Assembly (NCBI RefSeq): GCF_030463565.1 | Contig: NC_134646.1 | Span: forward strand, 60,839,710 to 60,903,709 | DNA: 64,000 nucleotides | Origin: Pelecanus crispus | Taxonomy: Eukaryota > Chordata > Aves > Pelecaniformes > Pelecanidae | Direction of reading: 5' to 3' | Part shown: piece by piece, positions 1 through 12,000 of the stretch | Numbering within the stretch: the first letter of the stretch is position 1 | How the letters are laid out: each line of letters begins with the position of its first letter | The notes under the pieces: model-generated | The model's database searches: none | What the model saw: the letters and a program-made list of their open reading frames with translations, nothing else | What the model was told of the DNA's origin: nothing | Made by a program: the position numbers and the translations under genes

Positions 1-3000
1 GCAGCAGCAAGCATGAGGACTGGTTCCATCAAGATAAGAAGATACTGTAAGAGGAGTATTACTGAAGATCACAGGTGATGCTTATTAGTATAGGCACACA
101 CATGCAGGTGGCATTATGGAGGAAGGAAAAGCGGAACATTTAAAGAATACTTATTTAGAGTTTTCTGCACTGGCAGCAGTCAGGGCTGCCAATAAATGCA
201 AACGCTACTTCCCCAAATCTTGGCTTGCTTTAGCTGTTGATGCAAATGAAGGCAGGTTTACTTTCTTCTTATAGATGATGCTGTAACTCTAATGCGGCTG
301 GGAACAAAGGCTGTCAAAGACTCAGACTCCAGAGCATGAATCTTCAGACCTATGTAGACACCTAACAGGGCTTCTGCAACATGACCAGGTCTTGGTTCTG
401 GTGCTTCCATGCGCAAAGGCTGAGAAGCTCCACACCTTTCGCTTATGTCTGATACACAGAAGAACTCAAAGGCAGCACTGTCTGGCCAGCTTTCTGCAGT
501 ATAAGCTCTTCATACCCGCAGGTCTGCTTAAGACCTTCAAGTCTGTCACGCGTACAGTGCTGCATTCTGGTGATCCCCAGCTGCCACTTCCCTCCTTACA
601 GCCTCATACAGTTTTCAGTTCTGTGACTCTAAATGAAGGTTTGTTGCACACTGGGACAAAGCTGAAGCACAAGAAATTTTTGGACTTCAGCATGGGCTCA
701 AATACAGAAACAAAATCAAGATGCATTCAGGTTTGCAGAAAGCGCTTGCACGAACAGGAAACTTATGAGAAGATCATGACTGCCGGAGCATCAGCACACA
801 CAGCGTGCTGGAACATAAACCAGAGTTTTCACCAAGGTGTTAGCTATTAACCAGCAACCTCAGAACAGTAGTGGCCACATCAGGAAGCTGAGGAGTCAGG
901 TTGGGAAGAGACGTAAAGCAGTTTGTGAACTTTGCTGGTGGTCCACATACAATAGCAACATGAGAACCGCTCCACATTTCCCAAACAGGAACATACTATA
1001 GTGACACGTAATACTGATTCAAGTTGCACCATTACAACTTAAAACGCAGTTACAACTTAAAAAAGGAAGCAAGAAACCAAATCACATAAAGAAAGCCAGA
1101 TAGGAATAAGAATAGCTTATTCATGTAGACATCCTAAATATTTTCGGGGGGAAAAAAAAATTAAAATCACATATCAGGTCCTAGGCTGGAAACTACATTA
1201 CACAGACCTATCAGGGCAATTATATCTATTTCATATGTTCAAATGCATTTCCCTTGCTGAAGCCACTAGGCCAGCTGAACAGACATGTTCAGCAGACTTT
1301 AATAGCTGTGTATGTACTAAAAACTGTTTTCAGCTTAATGTAAACCACATATAGATGACCTCATCCTGATCTAGGTACACCAACAAAAAGCTCACGGCTT
1401 CCAAACAACTGTCATTACTTACTTGATAGAGACTTAAACCTGTAATTTACCTTCAGAAAGTAGTTCACATGAGTTCACCTTACATGACTAAAAAATGTCA
1501 GCCAGGTCAATTTAATAGTTTTAAATGGTGGTTTGAGTTAACACAGGCCATTTTTGAGATGGAGCACAGATCAGTTACATAAACCAACCCACCAGTAGAT
1601 CAAAAATCCTCAGCGGTGTCATGAGAAGAAACAACTGGAAAATTTAACCTCTTCTATAAGCACAGCTGGATTCAGAAGAAAGTATCAATGTACGGCCTTA
1701 CTTAATTCTGAGAGGCAGTGTAACTGGCAGCTAATTAACGCCCTACTGACATTTTTGTAGTAGCAGAGCCTCTGTAAGAAAAACAAAGGCAGCAACTGCC
1801 TATAACTCAAGCATTTTTAATTCAGGAACTTGTACCAGAGCTAAATTTGCATGCAAAACTCCTCTATTTAAAATAATAATTTGATTATGTCAGCCATTTA
1901 GCACAGACAGCTCAGCACACAGGTAGGACTGAAAGACAGAGACCATGCAACACCTCAGAACAACCACCCTCCGAAGTCCCTGTTACAACATATTTATACA
2001 CTAATTCAAAACAACATAATTCTCTTTTGTAAAATGGACAAGGTAACAGGTCAGCAATCCACCTACACCATGAAGTGAAACAGCTGTAAGTATACCATGG
2101 ATGTTCCCTAACACCATGCCTGGGCTAACATTTTTGTCAGGTGTTATTGTGCTTTCACACTGGTAACACTAAGAATCTCGCTTCCCTCTATATCAGTGCC
2201 TTCCCCAGCTGAAAAGCACTAATGTGAATAAATAAAGGGAAACTTCTCACAAAAAAAAAAAGTGTAAATGAGACCACAAAAAACCACAGGGCAATTCCAC
2301 AGTTAAAACAAATCAAAACACAACAGGAGAAAGCCTATAAAGAGGAAATTAAAGGATTAAGATGAGCTTTGATACTGTTAAATTTCCTTCACATGTTCTT
2401 CACGTAACCTATAGGAACGCAAACTATTGCACCTTGGAAGTGCTGCCAACACGTGACACAAGCAAGCCCTGCCCTAGTCATGCCCAGTCTGGTGACTGTA
2501 CCCAGATGAATCAGGGCTAAAACTCTCATGCTTACAAACATATACCATACTTAAATTTTTCTGCCCTTCTGTAATTTGCTTCAGGTTTATATCTCAATGT
2601 TCGGCTCGCCAATCACATCCCAAGACATATTATCTAAAGCTTTTATTCCAGTGAAGGTGAAATGGGTGAAAAGCAACCCGATTATCTCTTCTTTTGCTTT
2701 ACCTGAACTATCCAAAATACTTTTGGAGGTTTTTTTGCCTAAGTTCTATAGGAATTATTCTCATTTCTTCACTGCAAGGTCCTACTGAAAGACTTGAGAG
2801 GCATACTAAACTTTGTCAAGACGCTGTATAAAAACATTCTAAGCGTTTCTTAAGAGTCGAACTGTTCTTAGTCGTTTAGAACAACAGTTTTAAAAAAGTA
2901 ACAGTAAATATGTGGGTTTTTTCCTCTCCTTTGAAGTCGGGCTCCTCCGAAGCCCCAGCCACCTTACGGCACTCGATCAGCAAAGCTGCAGAGCGTGTCC

Positions 3001-3105
3001 AAAGCACGTGGGAACGCTACGCTACGAGGACACAACTTAGACAACCGCACGATAAACACGTTTCAGCGTTTCTCGACTGTTCAAAACCAACAGCCCCTTG
3101 AAATG
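1..3105. other. AT-rich non-coding DNA left of CpG island 1
   Basis: No coding exon, RNA gene or repeat family is recognised here on either strand. The longest open frame (392-850, + strand) has no recognisable domain and no exon-like boundaries. If island 1 is the promoter of a minus-strand gene, this stretch would be its first intron. Otherwise it is intergenic. Confidence 0.5.
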
Positions 3106-3885
3106 CTAAAAACCTCTTGATTTCATTTTGCACGGGGTGGATATATCTCGCGGGGCCCTACTCTTTGGGAGGTGCTTTTGAAGTTCACGGGCGCTCCACA
3201 GGTTTGCTGGGGAGAAACGGGCGAAGCGTTTCCACCGAGGCGCCAGCCCCGGCCCGTCCCCCAGCGGCTGGTGCCGCCACACAGGCCACCGCCGCCGGCG
3301 GGGCTGGGCAGGGCAGGCCGGGGCCGGGGCCGCGGCCCTTCGCAGGAGCCGGTGCTTCCGAGGGGAAGGCCGGGCGCCTGGCCGCCGCCGAGCGCGCTTA
3401 CGGGGTGACGGGCGAGGAAGGGCCGCCGGCGGGGCAGGGCAGGGCAGGGCAGGCCGCCGGCACTTCACGCCGAGGAGCGCCCGCCGCGCTCACCACAGCG
3501 GCGGCGAGCGGCGACCCAGCGGCGGCTCCAGCCGCGAGGCCCGCGGGCAGGCCGGCCCCGGGCGAGGGCAGGCCCGAGCGGCGGCGGGGCCCACCCGCCC
3601 CTAGCGACAGCGCGGCCCCGGCCCCCTTCGCCGCGCAGGGCAGCCGCTGGCGGGGCCCGCGACCCACGGCCGAGCCCCCGGCTGGCGGGCGGGCCCGCCG
3701 CGCAGCACCCGCCCCGCCGCCTCCCCTCCCACCCGCAGGCAACTCCTCTCCCGTGACGCCTGGGGACGGGGCCCCTCCGCGCCACCGGGCCCGCCGCGAA
3801 GCGGGGACGCGGCGCGGAGGGCCCCCGCACGGCCGCCGGCGGAGGGAGGGGGGGGGGGGGTGAGCTGCCCGCCTCCCCGCCCCCG

Positions 3886-3897
3886 AAATGGCGGAGG
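3886..3897 (+). promoter_or_regulatory. YY1-like AAATGGCGG motif / Kozak-context ATG
   Basis: The string AAATGGCGGAGG resembles the YY1 core-promoter site (AANATGGCGGC). The same ATG opens a GC-rich frame of about 200 codons whose first residues, MAEAAANG, look like a typical start. That frame runs antisense through the duplicated block and the palindrome, so a transcription-factor site is the likelier reading. Confidence 0.35.
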
Positions 3898-3999
3898 CCG
3901 CGGCGAACGGCTGCGGGCCCCGCGCCCTATCGGGAGCAGGGGGAGGGCGAGGCTCCTCCCCGGTGCCGCAGCTTCGCGCCAGACCCCGCCGGCCTTTAC

Positions 4000-4300
4000 C
4001 TCCCGCCGCTCGGCTCGCTTGCTTCCGCCGGTGGCGGACGCAGGGACTGGGGAGCTGCTCGGGGCGGCCGGGGAGAGGGGGAGGCTCCGGCGGAGCGTGC
4101 GCCGCGGGGACACAGTGCCGCTCTCCGTCCGGCCGGGGAAGAGCAGCCCGGGAGGAGGCTCCGCGCCGCCCCCCTCCCCCTGCCCGCCCGGGCCCGCGGC
4201 GCCGCCTCGCCCGGCCGCGTCCCGAGGGGCCGCCTCGGAGGCCGGGCTGGCGCTGGGCGGGGGCTGCTCCCCGCCTCGGGCGAAGCGGGGGGAGCCTGCT
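4000..4300 (-). other. candidate first (5' UTR) exon of a divergent gene
   Basis: On the minus strand the island reads through the 121-bp duplicated block and then reaches GGCGGGAG|GTAAAGGC, a good splice-donor context with GT at 3999-3998. The PDS5A first exon in island 2 has the same duplicated block upstream of GAG|GTAAAGGC. That parallel is the main reason for proposing an exon here. The 5' boundary given is arbitrary, because a TSS cannot be placed from sequence. Synteny remembered from other vertebrates would make it N4BP2, but no N4BP2 coding sequence is seen in the window, so no symbol is assigned. Confidence 0.35.
4070..4190 (-). repeat. 121-bp inverted duplication, copy A
   Basis: The reverse complement is identical, base for base, to 22175-22295 in CpG island 2. 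Similarity continues outward in blocks. One further 18-bp match (4189-4206 with 22141-22158) is separated by roughly 16-18 extra bases in the other copy. On the other side a GCC-triplet run interrupts the alignment before a CCGAGCAG match. See the matching entry for copy B. Confidence 0.95.
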
Positions 4301-4375
4301 TGCGGCGGGGCCCGGCGTCCTCCGGGGGACCCCCCGAGGGGTTGCTCCAGAGGGAAAAGGAGAAGAAGGCGGGGA

Positions 4376-4468
4376 GCCGCCTCCTGCCAGACGCGGGCCG
4401 GCGGAGGGCAGCTCTGCTCCCCCGGAGCAGAGCTGCCCTCCGCCGGCCCGCGTCTGGCAGGAGGCGGC
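4376..4468. repeat. perfect palindrome, 45-bp arms with 3-bp spacer
   Basis: The left arm 4376-4420 and right arm 4424-4468 are exact reverse complements, separated only by CCC at 4421-4423. Imperfect pairing extends about 15-20 bp further out. As DNA it could extrude a cruciform. If transcribed it would give a very stable GC-rich hairpin. A fold-back error in library preparation or assembly is the main alternative. Confidence 0.95.
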
Positions 4469-4520
4469 CCTCGCCACCTTTGCCAGCGGCTGCCGGTAAA
4501 ACCTGACCGCCGACACCCTT

Positions 4521-5330
4521 AGGAAAGGGTGACCGTGTGCTTCCAGCGGTACGGGAACCACCGGTGTGAAAAGACAGGCCCTCGCCTGTAGAGGGCATGT
4601 TGCTGGCTGCAGGATGTTGGTGAGTTGAGCAAAGAACCGGTGATGGCAGAGGTCGAGAAGAGCGTCGTGAAAGCTATTTAGCCGTGGAGCGACGGGTTTA
4701 CCAATGGGTAACAAAAAAGGGTGAGTGTTCAACTTCTGGTGCCGCTGCCCTGTTTTACTAAGCAATTTCTAACGTGGCAGCAGAAGAGGAGGCTCCTAAT
4801 GTCCAGAATGATGCAGTGGATCTGCGGGCTGACGCTGGAGGAGAAATGGTATGTAAGCGGCAGACACGAGATCCAAGAGTTTTTAAGGAAGCTGATGAGG
4901 GTCTGGTGGGACCTGGCGTGATTGCAGCGGAGGCCATGAGCTGCCACAGGAGAACAGAATAGCAACTGATGAGGAGAGGGCTTCGTCATCTGCAGCAAGC
5001 GACGGGCGTTGGATGGAGATGGACAATGGAAGGTCATGGAAAGATGAAAGGAAAGAGATACGCTTCCGACGGATTTGGGATGATGATAAGCAGGTCTTAA
5101 ACTAGAACTGCTGCGAAGCCACAATGAAGGGAACTAGGCACCTGAACAAGAATTGTGAATTTATCAACACAAGAAAAGGGGCAAAGCTCTTAAATAATAA
5201 ATAAATAAATAAATAAAAATACAAACCCCAACACTCAAGATGAGGAGCTTCCACTGGGAAACTTTTCTGTAATTTTATAGAAGCTTGTTGATCTGAGAAA
5301 TTTCACGGTCAACAAACGGGCATTAAAATA
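4521..5330. other. moderately GC-rich unexplained flank of island 1
   Basis: The stretch is purine-rich on the + strand, with several open frames, the longest at 4729-5124 (131 codons, minus strand). None resembles a known protein. It could be the first exon of a plus-strand non-coding transcript from the bidirectional island, or a decayed element. No terminal repeats or poly(A) tail define it. Confidence 0.4.
5196..5218. repeat. (AAAT)n microsatellite
   Basis: About five tandem TAAA/AAAT units. Confidence 0.85.
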
Positions 5331-5344
5331 TAATGGGAAAATTA

Positions 5345-6040
5345 CTGATGACGTTTACCCATTCCTGATTTCTAAGAATAGGACTTCATTACATAGCCAT
5401 GGGCATCCTTGCCAGCACTGTCTCCCTGCCTGCCCGAGCAAGATAATAGGCAGGGTCTCCACTTCTTCCTGCTTGTTCATCTGATTCCCAGAAGGAGATG
5501 GGTGCCTTCCCACACTCCATTGTCTTGAGATACTTCCCTGCCGTCTGTGTTCAACCACCTCCCATCAAGGCACAATGCCTCAGGAGGACCTTGGCTGGAG
5601 GTGTCCCACTGTGATCTTCCTAGGGAACAGAAGCAACGACACTCCTGTGAAAGGGGAGAAGCATTTCCCCCCGGGGGGAGTAAGGTTGTCTCCCAGCCCG
5701 GAGGTCCCTCATATTGTGATTCATTCCATTCAAGGACGAGGCCCCATTCAGTGAGGCCCCCAGCCTCGTTTGCCCTTCAGTTTCCTTCAAAGAGAGAAAA
5801 AGAAGTGGCTTTTAGCAGACCACTAAAGCGCTACTTATTTAGCACCTACTCTTACATGCCTCGCCAGAAAGACCGAGAAGTCACGGCCAGCTTTGTGTCT
5901 TGGTCACTCGTACTCCCACTGCTGCTTCCTTCTGGGGCATTGGAGACTCTTTCCCTCTGCCACCAGGACCGACCTGTTTGCATCAGAGATGTAACTTTAG
6001 TTTTAATGCCAATAAAGAATAACCAAGTGCAAAAATAATA
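5345..6040 (+). other. GC-moderate block ending in AATAAA, unexplained
   Basis: This block has higher GC than the DNA on its right and an open frame of 163 codons (5547-6038, + strand) with no recognised similarity. It ends just after a canonical poly(A) signal AATAAA at 6011-6016. It could be the terminal exon of a non-coding transcript or an old LTR-like insertion; neither can be shown from the sequence. Confidence 0.3.
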
Positions 6041-9000
6041 GCTAGTTTTAAGGTGAACGAAGTATGCATGGGTGGCTCACTATAGCTGTCTTACGAAAAC
6101 TGCAGAAGGGTGCTCAGAGTAATTTCTCTAGAGCTTGTGGAGGTCACAGTCCCAAAGCGCTGCCTATTTGGTAGCACAGCAACTGAAAAGCAAATAGGTT
6201 TTATATGTAGGACTGTATATATTTTGCAATAAAAGTAATCTTAGAAATTTTGAAATTAGTATTCAAAGCATTTAATGGTTTAGGAATTGAATTGATTTAG
6301 GCATTGCTAATTCACCTGTCACTTTGCTATTTCAGTGCTTATCTTGTGGTTACATGGTGTGCAATATTTAAATAAACAAGGGACAAACGTTTACATTTCT
6401 AATACCATACGTGAAGCATATACATACTCATCCACAGGATGTGCTGTTAAGTTTCAAAAAAGCTGTCTCTTGCCATGACTCACAAAAGGAAAATAAATAA
6501 TTATTCAATACACCGATACTGTACACGTCCCAAAATCTGGAGGAAAAGCCTTGATCAGAATTTGTATGTGCGTGTGGTGCCAAGTGATAGTTTCATGCAC
6601 ATAGCAGGAACTGTTTCCTTACTTCATGTGTTCAGTGTCTGGACAAGTATCAGAAACAAAATCGTTTTTCTTTAAGGGTGTGATGCTGGTAATGTGTTAA
6701 TCATACGTTTGGAAAAATAGGTCATGTAAATTCCAGTCTAATGACTGCGTCTCTATATTTTTAAGGTTGCCAAAAAAGAGGGAGAGAGCGGTTTTCAGTA
6801 CGCTCGAGTCTGATAGCCTCCATTGAACTGCATTGCTAGTGGGGTGTTGCTGCTGGCACTTGATGCACGAAACTATGTTGTTCTTTGCCAGTTGTACATA
6901 TTACAGTATTTGACACCATGAAAATGCCAGACTAATTTGGGTACTGGCAGATTTCTCACTACCACAGTTAACACTTTAAATAGGAGGGATTTGGGTATCT
7001 AGATCATTATAATCACTGTAACAGAGGTTCTTTTAAGTATATGTGTCCTTTATTTTGAGTTTTCATACAACTTTTTCAAACATAACACAATAATCACCCA
7101 ATATCTGCTACTCTGGGGATTTTTTTCATTCCTTTGTCTCTCCTTATGTCTATAGTTGGCTTGTTTTTACTTGGAGTGGCTTGAACATACAGCATGTAAT
7201 CTGCTGTTTGGCTCAAGCATTTAGTCTGGTCTTCACTGAATGCTTTAACAACAGATTTTCCATTTCAGTTTCTACAATGCCGCCTTCTCAAAGTAAAAAT
7301 ACTAAACGATGTTCTTGCCTATGTTATAACTCACATTAAAACAGTATTATTACCAGAGTTGGGCCATAAAACCAAGGAAATGTCAGGCCCTTTTAATATT
7401 TCTAATTATATACAGCCTAAGTCTACTCAGCAAATTGTGATTTCCTTTCTTCTATGCTCAAATTGTCTTTGAGGGTCTATAGTTAAAAAAGATTAGATTC
7501 GATTTTGATTTGCAATAACAATTTGCAGCTAAACTTTTGGTTTTAAGAACATTCTGGTGTGGCAAGAAAGACATGTTTAACTTTGTCAGTTTTAAAGACT
7601 TATTTTTACTTACAGTAACATGTTGAATATACAGTAAGAAATACTGTAGGAAAGTGCCTGAGAAATCAGGGTGCGTTAAAAATGCATGCCTGTCTGCAGT
7701 AAATCTGAAATAAGTTATCTTTCCAGGAACTTAAAGCATAGTTTTTATCATTATTCAGAATTTTACTTTGGACCATTAATATATACAATCAAAGCCCCGA
7801 ATTATCATGGGTTTTTTCATCCTCCAGAAAGGAGACATGAAAAGAGCCCTCATCTAGTTCCTGCAGAAAACGACAAAAGTTGATTCAGTCCCTCCATGTT
7901 ATAACCCTTCTTCTTCCTAGGGAGCCTTCCACATTCTGTTGCCAGCTTTAGGTTTCATTTACCATTGGGGGAAATGAAAAGTGTTAGCTTTTCCTCCCCC
8001 CACCCCCCCCCAACAGATTTACCTTAATGCTGATTTAAGATGTTTAACTTGGCTTCTTGGAATGTCTGTGTCTCCAGTTAATATTACTTTGTCCATGATC
8101 TTGGAGTTTGTGTTTCTACAAAAGATAACTCTTCCCTCAGCCAGAATTTGATTTCCGAAGTAAAAATTTAATTCCCCAAGTAAAAAAAAAAATAAAGGGG
8201 GGGGAAGGATGGAAGCTTTATAAAAATAAATGTTTGCAGAATAAGTCACATAACTGTCTCTTCTCCTCCACCCCTCTCCAGACTTAAGTCAAATGCATAG
8301 TGAATTGTGGTGTTTTATCTCCATAAAGAACTCCACATCTGGTTTCTATAATTGAAGTATAATGATCTTCTGTTCCATGTAGCTATCGATTCCATAGTTA
8401 ACTGTGGAAACTGTCAGGCTGGTATCATGGCAGTAATGTTAGTTAATTCACATATACATTTTTTTCAGTCCAAATAGTACATTTTTACTACACCTACATT
8501 AAAATAATGCCTTAATTCCCTTTATACAGGGTCCTATTTCAGCATTATTTAAAATGGGGAAAACCTAGTATTGTTTAGCAGCAAAAATCTAGATCATGGG
8601 GCAATTTTTGCCCCACTGAAGACAACAGCAAAAATTCTGCTGGTTTCAATAGAATCACATTTTTAGGTGAGCAGGTCACACTAATTCCAGCATTACCACT
8701 AATGAATTGGCAAGTTACTTAACAAGTCAGTACTTTGATTCACCTACCCATGAGTAAACTATCAAAGGAGTTTATAAGGTTACTGCTGAAAGTTAATAGT
8801 TGTAAATTTTCAAATTCTTGTTTAAAGGCATTCTAAAGCAGTGTATTACTAGTCTCCATTTAAAGTACTTGTACTTTAATGATATACTCCAGATATATTG
8901 CAGAACAGAAATAAAATTTGCTTATTATACCTGGTATACTAAACATTGCCAGAATATACGAACTACAAAGATGCTTGGGTTTTTTGGAAAGGAGATGCAG

Positions 9001-12000
9001 AGACATGATGATAGCAAATGCTGTAATCCAAGAGGTAAAGAATTATACCTAACTCTGTCTTCTCTGCAGGCAAAGAATAAGGTCATGCTTATATAGCTGA
9101 CAGAAGCCTCACTGCTACAAGGACCTTCTGAATTTGGAATAAGCTCACACTTCAGTTTTGATTTGTGGTGAATCTGATTCCTGTATTGGATGTCTCTGCT
9201 ACGCTGTTTTTATCAGTCTGGTATGTCAGATTTCATGGATATCAAAAATCCATCCTGATCCTTTCCTGCAGAAGGGAAAAACAAACGATGCTTAATATGC
9301 CTCCTTGGCACATGATAAAAAGTAATAAGCTGACTTTCATTGTAACCACCATGTTCTTATCTGTTGAATATCACTGCCTTTATTTTTAAAAACTGTATTG
9401 ATCCTATCCCATAGCAAATTTAATATCAGAGATCTTGGAGATCAGTGTATTTAAGACATGGTCTAAGAACAAGGCTAGTGGTAAAACTGCGTATCTGTAT
9501 TATTGTAAAAAATCATATTTCATTTATATCACTGCAGTAATTAGGCCAAGCTTAACAGAAAAGAAATTAATAATGTTTGACACTTCTATAACTTTTACCA
9601 TCCCCAAAATGTCTTGTTAAAAAAAAAAAAAACAACCATGGGGGATGCACTTTATACATCAGTTAGCTGAGAACACCTCTCAAAGAAAAAGCAACAGCTG
9701 TTTAACTACGCCATGTAATACCACAGAGTAGGTTAACAGGCATCAATATACCATCCAGTTGAAATTGTAGGGACTCTGTAAGCAGGGTGCTGTTATCTGA
9801 CCTGGAATTTGACCAGGATGTGAAAGTTTACTTACTGTTTTTTACAAAACAATTGTATGCTGATCAAGAAAGGGGATATTTCCAAGGAACAATATCATTA
9901 ATGGCCTCCATTCATTGGAAAAGCCAGAGCTGTAAGAACAAAACTGCCCCAGGACAGAAAATCTCCAGGTTTTCAATCTGCAAGGTAACTGCCTTCAGGC
10001 AGTTGCTGTTAAGAGGACAGCCACAGCTGCAGAAGAAATTGCACTGATTTTGAACCGGGCTAAAATTTCCTAGGTTAAGACAGAACTAACATAATTCAAC
10101 AATTTGCAGTGAGACTGCAGCATTTTGTTTTCTTGGCAGCTGAGCTTCTCCTGGGATATCTTATGCGGAGTCAAGTCCCTAACATAAGTGATAGCTACTG
10201 AATCTGAAACATCCTATGTTGGACTTTGTCTTCACCAAGGGAAAAATGGGGCAGAGGCAGAAAGGGGAAGAAGTTTGTTTCTTTTAGTTGGAACAATATC
10301 ATATTATATGTATTACAGGGTTAAAATAATCTTATGTTCCTACCTGTTTACCTTCACCGCGATAGCACATAAAAACTACGAACTACCTTGCTTGTATTAG
10401 GATTTTATCACATTAAGGTATTCTGTATCACCTAAAGGATAGAGCAAAACAGATGCATTTCCTCAAATATATTAATGCCCAAGTTTACTTAATGTGACCA
10501 AGTCATAATGAGATGCAGAATTAAACACTTGAAAACAAACCATTTATTGAAAAAGTCAATCTGACATTATAAAGAAAAGCAAAGCAAAAAAAGCTTTCAG
10601 TTATTGTTTTCTTTTGACTATGTAATTAAATTTCAACTAAAATTTTGGCCTCTTTTAGTTTATATATTTTCATATTTTATGTTTTTTGTGATGTTAAAGG
10701 TTACCAGTCTATTTCACCTTACTAAAATACGGTGAAAAAAATCGTTAAAACTTTTCAGTGATTCGAAATAAAATCCAGTATTTTCATTCTACTGGAAGTT
10801 TTGGGATGTCTACTGTTTGCTCTGATTCAGAAATTTTTAAATGTTAAAATATTGGACCTTGCTGCAGAATGGAATTTCTAAGTAGATCTAGTGTTAAGTA
10901 CGAGCCTGAATTTTAGGCACATTTCAATCATCTATTAATGTCACTTGAATGAACAAATGCTTTTACCTGTCAAGACAGACTCTACGCCATTGTCCGTACA
11001 ATTCATTTACCAGAAGTTAATTGCTTGCCAATCCTAAGTGATTTACAAATCTGTTTGCCTCACAGTGACTGACCTTCAATTAAGAGAAGATTAAAAAAAT
11101 ATAAAAATCTATTTTATTTCTTTCCCCAAAGAGTTTCATAGAGGCCTTATTTCCAAGTACAGATCCTATCCAGACCTTCATATTTTGCAAAATTTTCTGA
11201 TACCACAATTCAATGGCTTCAAAATTCTACGATATGTAAGTATCTTGCAGGTATCCTGCTTAGTGTCAGTTTTCCTCCATCACCATTTGTCACACAAAAA
11301 GTGGCTAGCTACAGCAACCCTTGCGCTTGACCTCTGTCGCAAATGTCTGCAAATTACTCCAACTGCTTATAAAAATAAATTGGGAACTTGTTATGGTCTA
11401 AACCCACTAGCACTCATTTATGAATGAAATTTCACTAACTAGTTTCTAAACTTGAATAACTTGTATGCTGAATGTCTTATGCTGAAACAAGAAGCCAAGG
11501 AGATGGGGGAAGGTAGCAGGGAGTGATGTGCATTTAAAAACAGCTGTACAGAATACCCTTTTTTTTTTTTTTTAAGGAAATCCTTTGTTCAGTGATTCTT
11601 TGTCACATGATAGAACGTAATTATTTAGACAGGAAAACGACTCCATGGCTATTTGGTCCTTGCTGAACCGGGCCTTCTTTTGCTTTCCTGTAAATTCTGA
11701 CCTCTTTTCTTTTTGGTTCCTTTAAGATCCACCTATCACTTCTACTTTTTAACATTTCACACCCTCTGTCACTGGAAATGGGGCCACATTCTTTCCCAGT
11801 GAGTAACACCAGCAACAAAAGAAACTCAAATTTAGAAAGCCACAGGAAGCTAAGGACCACCTTAGGGTTTCAGAGACATAAAATGACAGTCACTCCTCGT
11901 AACAGGACAGTCTACAGTTTCTGATTTATTTGAGAACTAGGTAAAAATTAGTTAGTTTGGACCTGCCAAATTCATGCCAATTCCAAGTCCAGAGAACAAG

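Larger units (their letters stand above)
3200..4520. promoter_or_regulatory. CpG island 1, probable promoter
   Basis: Composition switches abruptly from AT-rich to very GC-rich, with dense CpG and many GGGCGG/CCGCCC (Sp1-type) boxes, then returns to mixed composition after about 4.5 kb. Long open frames run through all six frames, as expected of GC-rich DNA, so they are not evidence of coding. The island contains the palindrome at 4376-4468, one copy of the 121-bp inverted duplication, and a minus-strand donor-like site at 4000/3999. It lies about 18 kb from the PDS5A promoter. In vertebrates the gene divergent from PDS5A is, from memory, N4BP2, so this could be the N4BP2 promoter; that part is inference from synteny. 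Confidence 0.8.

Noticed and set aside
392..850. 152-codon open frame on the + strand
   Set aside because: No recognisable domain, no Kozak or splice context, in DNA otherwise devoid of coding signs. The length is compatible with chance.
3117..4765. Many 100-455-codon frames on both strands of CpG island 1
   Set aside because: Stop codons are rare in GC-rich DNA. The predicted proteins are Pro/Arg/Gly/Ala low-complexity, and both strands are open at once.
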